Part shown: piece after piece, positions 62,090-64,000 of the stretch
Numbering within the stretch: position 1 is the first letter of the stretch
How the letters are laid out: every line of letters begins with the position of its first letter
Source of the DNA: Paenibacillus paeoniae
GTDB taxonomy: Bacteria; Bacillota; Bacilli; Paenibacillales; Paenibacillaceae
Direction: 5' to 3'
Assembly (NCBI RefSeq): GCF_003388735.1
Contig: NZ_QUBQ01000002.1
Location: 861,907 to 925,906 of the forward strand
DNA: 64,000 nucleotides
Notes under the pieces: model-generated
The model's input: the letters and a program-made list of their open reading frames with translations, nothing else
The model's database searches: none
What the model was told of the DNA's origin: nothing
Translations under genes and position numbers: made by a program

Positions 62090-62130
62090 ACGGAGAAGGA
62101 ATACTTCAGGTGTTCCTTCTTCTTTTTTGA
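62090..62130 (+). terminator. Terminator of the DUF1540 gene
   Basis: GAAGGAA...TTCCTTC stem followed by TTCTTTTTT. Confidence 0.7.
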
Positions 62131-62142
62131 TTTTATCAAGAA

Positions 62143-62157
62143 CGATAATTATTATCA
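62143..62157. promoter_or_regulatory. Orphan Fur-like box
   Basis: CGATAAT-T-ATTATCA differs from the 7-1-7 Fur consensus only at the first base. The nearest gene start on the plus strand is about 260 bp away, so its target is unclear. Confidence 0.45.
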
Positions 62158-62416
62158 AGTCTTTTTTTGCTGGAAAGTCAGATTACACCTTCAATCCCCG
62201 TCATATCTCTATAGCCTAAAAGCTTCTGTCACATAGACGACATGCCCTCTCCTGCTCAACTCTACCACTATACGTTCCACTGCTCACGCATTCGATCACA
62301 AGCCAAGCAAAAATATTATCACTTCTCAAACATTTTTTTGAAAAACCACTTGAAATCCCGCTAATTCCTAGTATAATACTCGGTATAAGAGGTTGCAACG
62401 ATTGGAGCTGTTGAAC

Positions 62417-62767
62417 ATGTCACACCCCGATAAAGCTATAGCGACAAAATGGATCGATGATTATTTGGATCTATATAACTTGGCGGTATCCATTGGTGAT
62501 ACGGCGTGGCAGCAGGATATCCTGCAGTCGCTGCGAGATAGAGACAGTCACATTCGGGCAGAAATCGCTCACAATGTACAAGTGGAGTTATGGCTGCGCT
62601 TCGACAGCATAAATCGTAAGATGCTTGATCTGTACGAACAGCTTCGCAGTTCTGCCAACACGGACAACGAGAAGCGGCAATTGCAAGAGCAAGTGTGGGA
62701 ATTCAAAATCCAGAGGGTTACTATCTCCAATAAGCTGAAGGCACAGTATACTGCCCAGCAACTATAA
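62417..62767 (+). CDS. Small hypothetical protein
   Basis: Soluble, mostly helical protein of 116 residues (DKAIATKWIDDYLDLYNLAV; EIAHNVQVELWLRFDSINRK) with a likely coiled coil at about 70-105. GGAG lies nine bases before ATG 62417, and a TATAAT occurs near 62372. No similarity recognised. Confidence 0.65.
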   Translation: MSHPDKAIATKWIDDYLDLYNLAVSIGDTAWQQDILQSLRDRDSHIRAEIAHNVQVELWLRFDSINRKMLDLYEQLRSSANTDNEKRQLQEQVWEFKIQRVTISNKLKAQYTAQQL

Positions 62768-62922
62768 TAAACAAAGAAAAACAAAAAAAGCCGGCATGCA
62801 GCTATCTGCTTTGCCAACCTATGTACCAAGACCCTGTTCAATAAATGCATGCAGGCGACTGCTCTGCAGTAAAGGCGAAGACCGCCTCTTCAATCGCTAT
62901 GAATGGCCAGATTCATAGACGA

Positions 62923-63138
62923 TTACATCGATACTTGCTCCATCTCACGCATCATTTTCATCATCATTGTCATCATTTCATCGCATTCCTGCATTTTCAT
63001 CATCATCATGTTGGTATCCATGCAGTCCATCATGTTCATTTCTGTCATCTTGTCCATCATCATCTTCATGGAGTTCATCTTGCACATCATTTCATCCATG
63101 CACATAGTCATCATCATTTGCATCGCCATCTTTTCCAC
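62923..63138 (-). CDS. Methionine-rich peptide (34 Met in 71 residues)
   Basis: Short protein from GTG 63138 with a strong GGGAGGTG eight bases upstream. Nearly half the residues are Met, in runs such as MQMMMTMCMDEMMCKMNSMK, with four Cys (13, 19, 39, 52) and many Glu, Asp and Lys. The spacing suggests an amphipathic helix lined with sulfur ligands, as in Cu(I)/Ag(I)-binding Met-rich proteins. The opposite strand reads as a His-rich frame only because ATG reversed is CAT. No signal peptide. Function unknown; metal storage or oxidant scavenging are guesses. Confidence 0.7.
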   Translation of the reverse strand: MEKMAMQMMMTMCMDEMMCKMNSMKMMMDKMTEMNMMDCMDTNMMMMKMQECDEMMTMMMKMMREMEQVSM

Positions 63139-63171
63139 GTCCGTTCACCTCCCTATATTTCCTACATCTAA

Positions 63172-63332
63172 AAAGATACTACAGCCCGCCCAAATTTTCA
63201 ATACTTTTTTTGAAAAAAGTATTTCTTTTTATTTTCCGATATGATATAAATAAAGATTGCACTTAAAATCTGACTAAGCCACTTGGTATAATATACCTTA
63301 ACCTCCCCCTTCGTTTTCACTTCCATAAGCTA
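63172..63332. other. Intergenic region
   Basis: AT-rich sequence upstream of the Met-rich gene; its promoter should be here (TTGAAAAAAAG is near 63210 on the minus strand). Nothing else seen. Confidence 0.3.
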
Positions 63333-63359
63333 AAAAACCAGGGCATCTTGCCCTGGCCA
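63333..63359 (-). terminator. Hairpin terminator
   Basis: CCAGGGCA, AGA, TGCCCTGG, then six Ts on the minus strand. It would end transcripts arriving from the right, perhaps from the IS element or a gene it interrupted. A second stem, GTGTCGA/TCGACAC, lies at 63362-63395. Confidence 0.65.
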
Positions 63360-63555
63360 GAGTGTCGATAAAGTCATATGGACTTTTCGACACTTATTTA
63401 TGTATGTAATAAGACTCCGCTTGCAAAGGAAAATCGATTTAAACCGCTTTGGGGAACGAAGCTCTGAGAATGAATCTTTAATAATGAAGCTCTGATAACG
63501 AAACGTATAACAAACTTTTAACTCATTTGATAAAAAAATAGGCTTCTCACCAGAC

Positions 63556-63873
63556 TTAAGGCGTTGAAACCGACTTAAAGCGCATCGGAGAGTACTCCAA
63601 GGAGATTAAGGCGTTGAAACCGACTTAGAGTGTCCTCAGAGCGCGTATCAAGGTGATTAAGGCGTTGAAACCGACTTAGAGTGTCCTCAGAGAGCGTATC
63701 AAGGTGATTAAGGCGTTGAAACCGACTTAGAGTGTCCTCAGAGCGTGCATTAAGGAGATTAAGGCGTTGAAACCGACTTAGAGCGTCCTCAGAGCGTGCA
63801 TTAAGGAGATTAAGGCGTTGAAACCGACTTAGAGTGTCCTCAGAGAGCGTATCAAGAAGATTAAGGCGTTGAA
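63556..63873. repeat. 51-bp tandem repeat array
   Basis: Units begin TTAAGGCGTTGAAACCGACT at 63556, 63606, 63657, 63708, 63759, 63810 and a partial one at 63861. The first unit is 50 bp, the rest 51 bp. The second halves (TGTCCTCAGAGCG and variants) are also repeats, so this is not a CRISPR array. On the minus strand five units are open as a 17-residue repeat (TLSRFQRLN in each), but no start codon is present. Confidence 0.85.
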
Positions 63874-64000
63874 TGGACCTCTTTCAAGAAAGTGGACAAC
63901 ACATAACGTTACTCATGCGATGGTTTTGTAGTACGCCTCTTCGAATCGAACGGGGGATAAATACCCCAGCGACCCATGGATTCGCTTCCGGTTGTAAAAG
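63874..64000 (-). mobile_element. End of an IS3-family insertion sequence
   Basis: The element end begins TGGACCTCTTTCAAGAAAGT at 63874, directly inside the seventh tandem repeat, and continues off the window with the transposase C-terminus. Confidence 0.7.
63913..64000 (-). CDS. IS3-family transposase OrfB, C-terminal end (partial)
   Basis: The last 28 codons are visible: FYNRKRIHGSLGYLSPVRFE, then EAYYKTIA and a stop. YN-x-x-RIHGSLGYLSP is the well-known end of the DDE integrase domain of IS3/IS150-type transposases. The rest lies beyond the right edge, so intactness cannot be judged. Confidence 0.88.
   Translation of the reverse strand, partial: FYNRKRIHGSLGYLSPVRFEEAYYKTIA

Noticed and set aside
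62845..63171. A His-rich plus-strand frame of 108 codons
   Set aside because: It is the reverse of in-phase ATG codons (CAT) of the Met-rich gene, which has the start signals; the His frame has none.
63556..63873. Possible CRISPR array
   Set aside because: The segments between the conserved blocks are themselves repeats and no cas genes are nearby; it is a simple tandem array.

Overview
The window looks like a chromosomal segment of a spore-forming Firmicute of the Paenibacillaceae, most likely Paenibacillus. The grounds are: several YesM/YesN-type sensor and AraC-type regulator pairs beside carbohydrate-type ABC transporters; strong AGGAGG ribosome binding sites with frequent TTG and GTG starts; a BclA-like collagen-repeat spore surface gene beside endospore-appendage (Ena, DUF3992-like) genes; and Fur boxes of the Bacillus 7-1-7 type. 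No rRNA, tRNA, replication origin, complete prophage or CRISPR array was seen.

Layout. 1-6.0 kb: an ABC uptake operon (sensor, regulator, binding protein, two permeases) on the minus strand. 6.2-8.9 kb: a P-loop NTPase with no ordinary start codon, then an AraC regulator open in frame into a ferri-siderophore binding lipoprotein. 9.0-16.9 kb: a VanY/VanZ/VanR/VanS-like set next to a second ABC operon that includes an HlyD-like adaptor; both units share an upstream direct-repeat motif. 17.1-18.8 kb: an AIPR-type defence gene in an AT-rich stretch. 19.5-20.8 kb: a secreted copper-amine-oxidase-N-domain protein. 20.9-29.6 kb: a third ABC operon with an M20 peptidase and an acyl-CoA-dehydrogenase-like flavoprotein, plus its sensor and regulator.

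30.3-34.3 kb: a Fur-type iron locus (flavoprotein reductase, siderophore binding protein, Btr-like regulator). 34.6-38.0 kb: a spore surface cluster (collagen-like protein, three Ena-like proteins). 38.2-40.0 kb: a tautomerase and CMD-family pair with a divergent LysR gene. 40.0-44.0 kb: a second AraC-binding-protein fusion frame with two FecCD permeases. 44.2-44.7 kb: a decayed chloramphenicol acetyltransferase gene with an intact-looking translational attenuator. 44.8-47.5 kb: a ketosynthase III fused to a haem-oxygenase-like domain, with an unknown partner. 47.7-48.9 kb: an Erm methyltransferase with a leader peptide and two terminator hairpins. 48.9-54.9 kb: MORN protein, RsgA, alpha/beta hydrolase, MerR regulator and a small membrane protein. 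55.1-63.2 kb: small accessory genes (ECF sigma and anti-sigma, ribbon-helix-helix regulator, DinB-like proteins, rhodanese, DUF1540 protein, a peptide that is almost half methionine). The window ends in a 51-bp tandem array interrupted by the end of an IS3-family element.

Themes. Three iron loci carry an AraC regulator joined to, or paired with, a binding protein, and all have Fur-like boxes. In two of them the box and a sigma-A-like promoter lie inside the reading frame. Antibiotic-related genes recur (Erm, cat relic, VanYZ-like, RsgA with terminator hairpins), and three have leader structures pointing to induction by attenuation. Five decayed copies of the 3' end of the rhodanese gene, all in one orientation, lie between accessory genes, as if cargo had been added repeatedly at that gene end.
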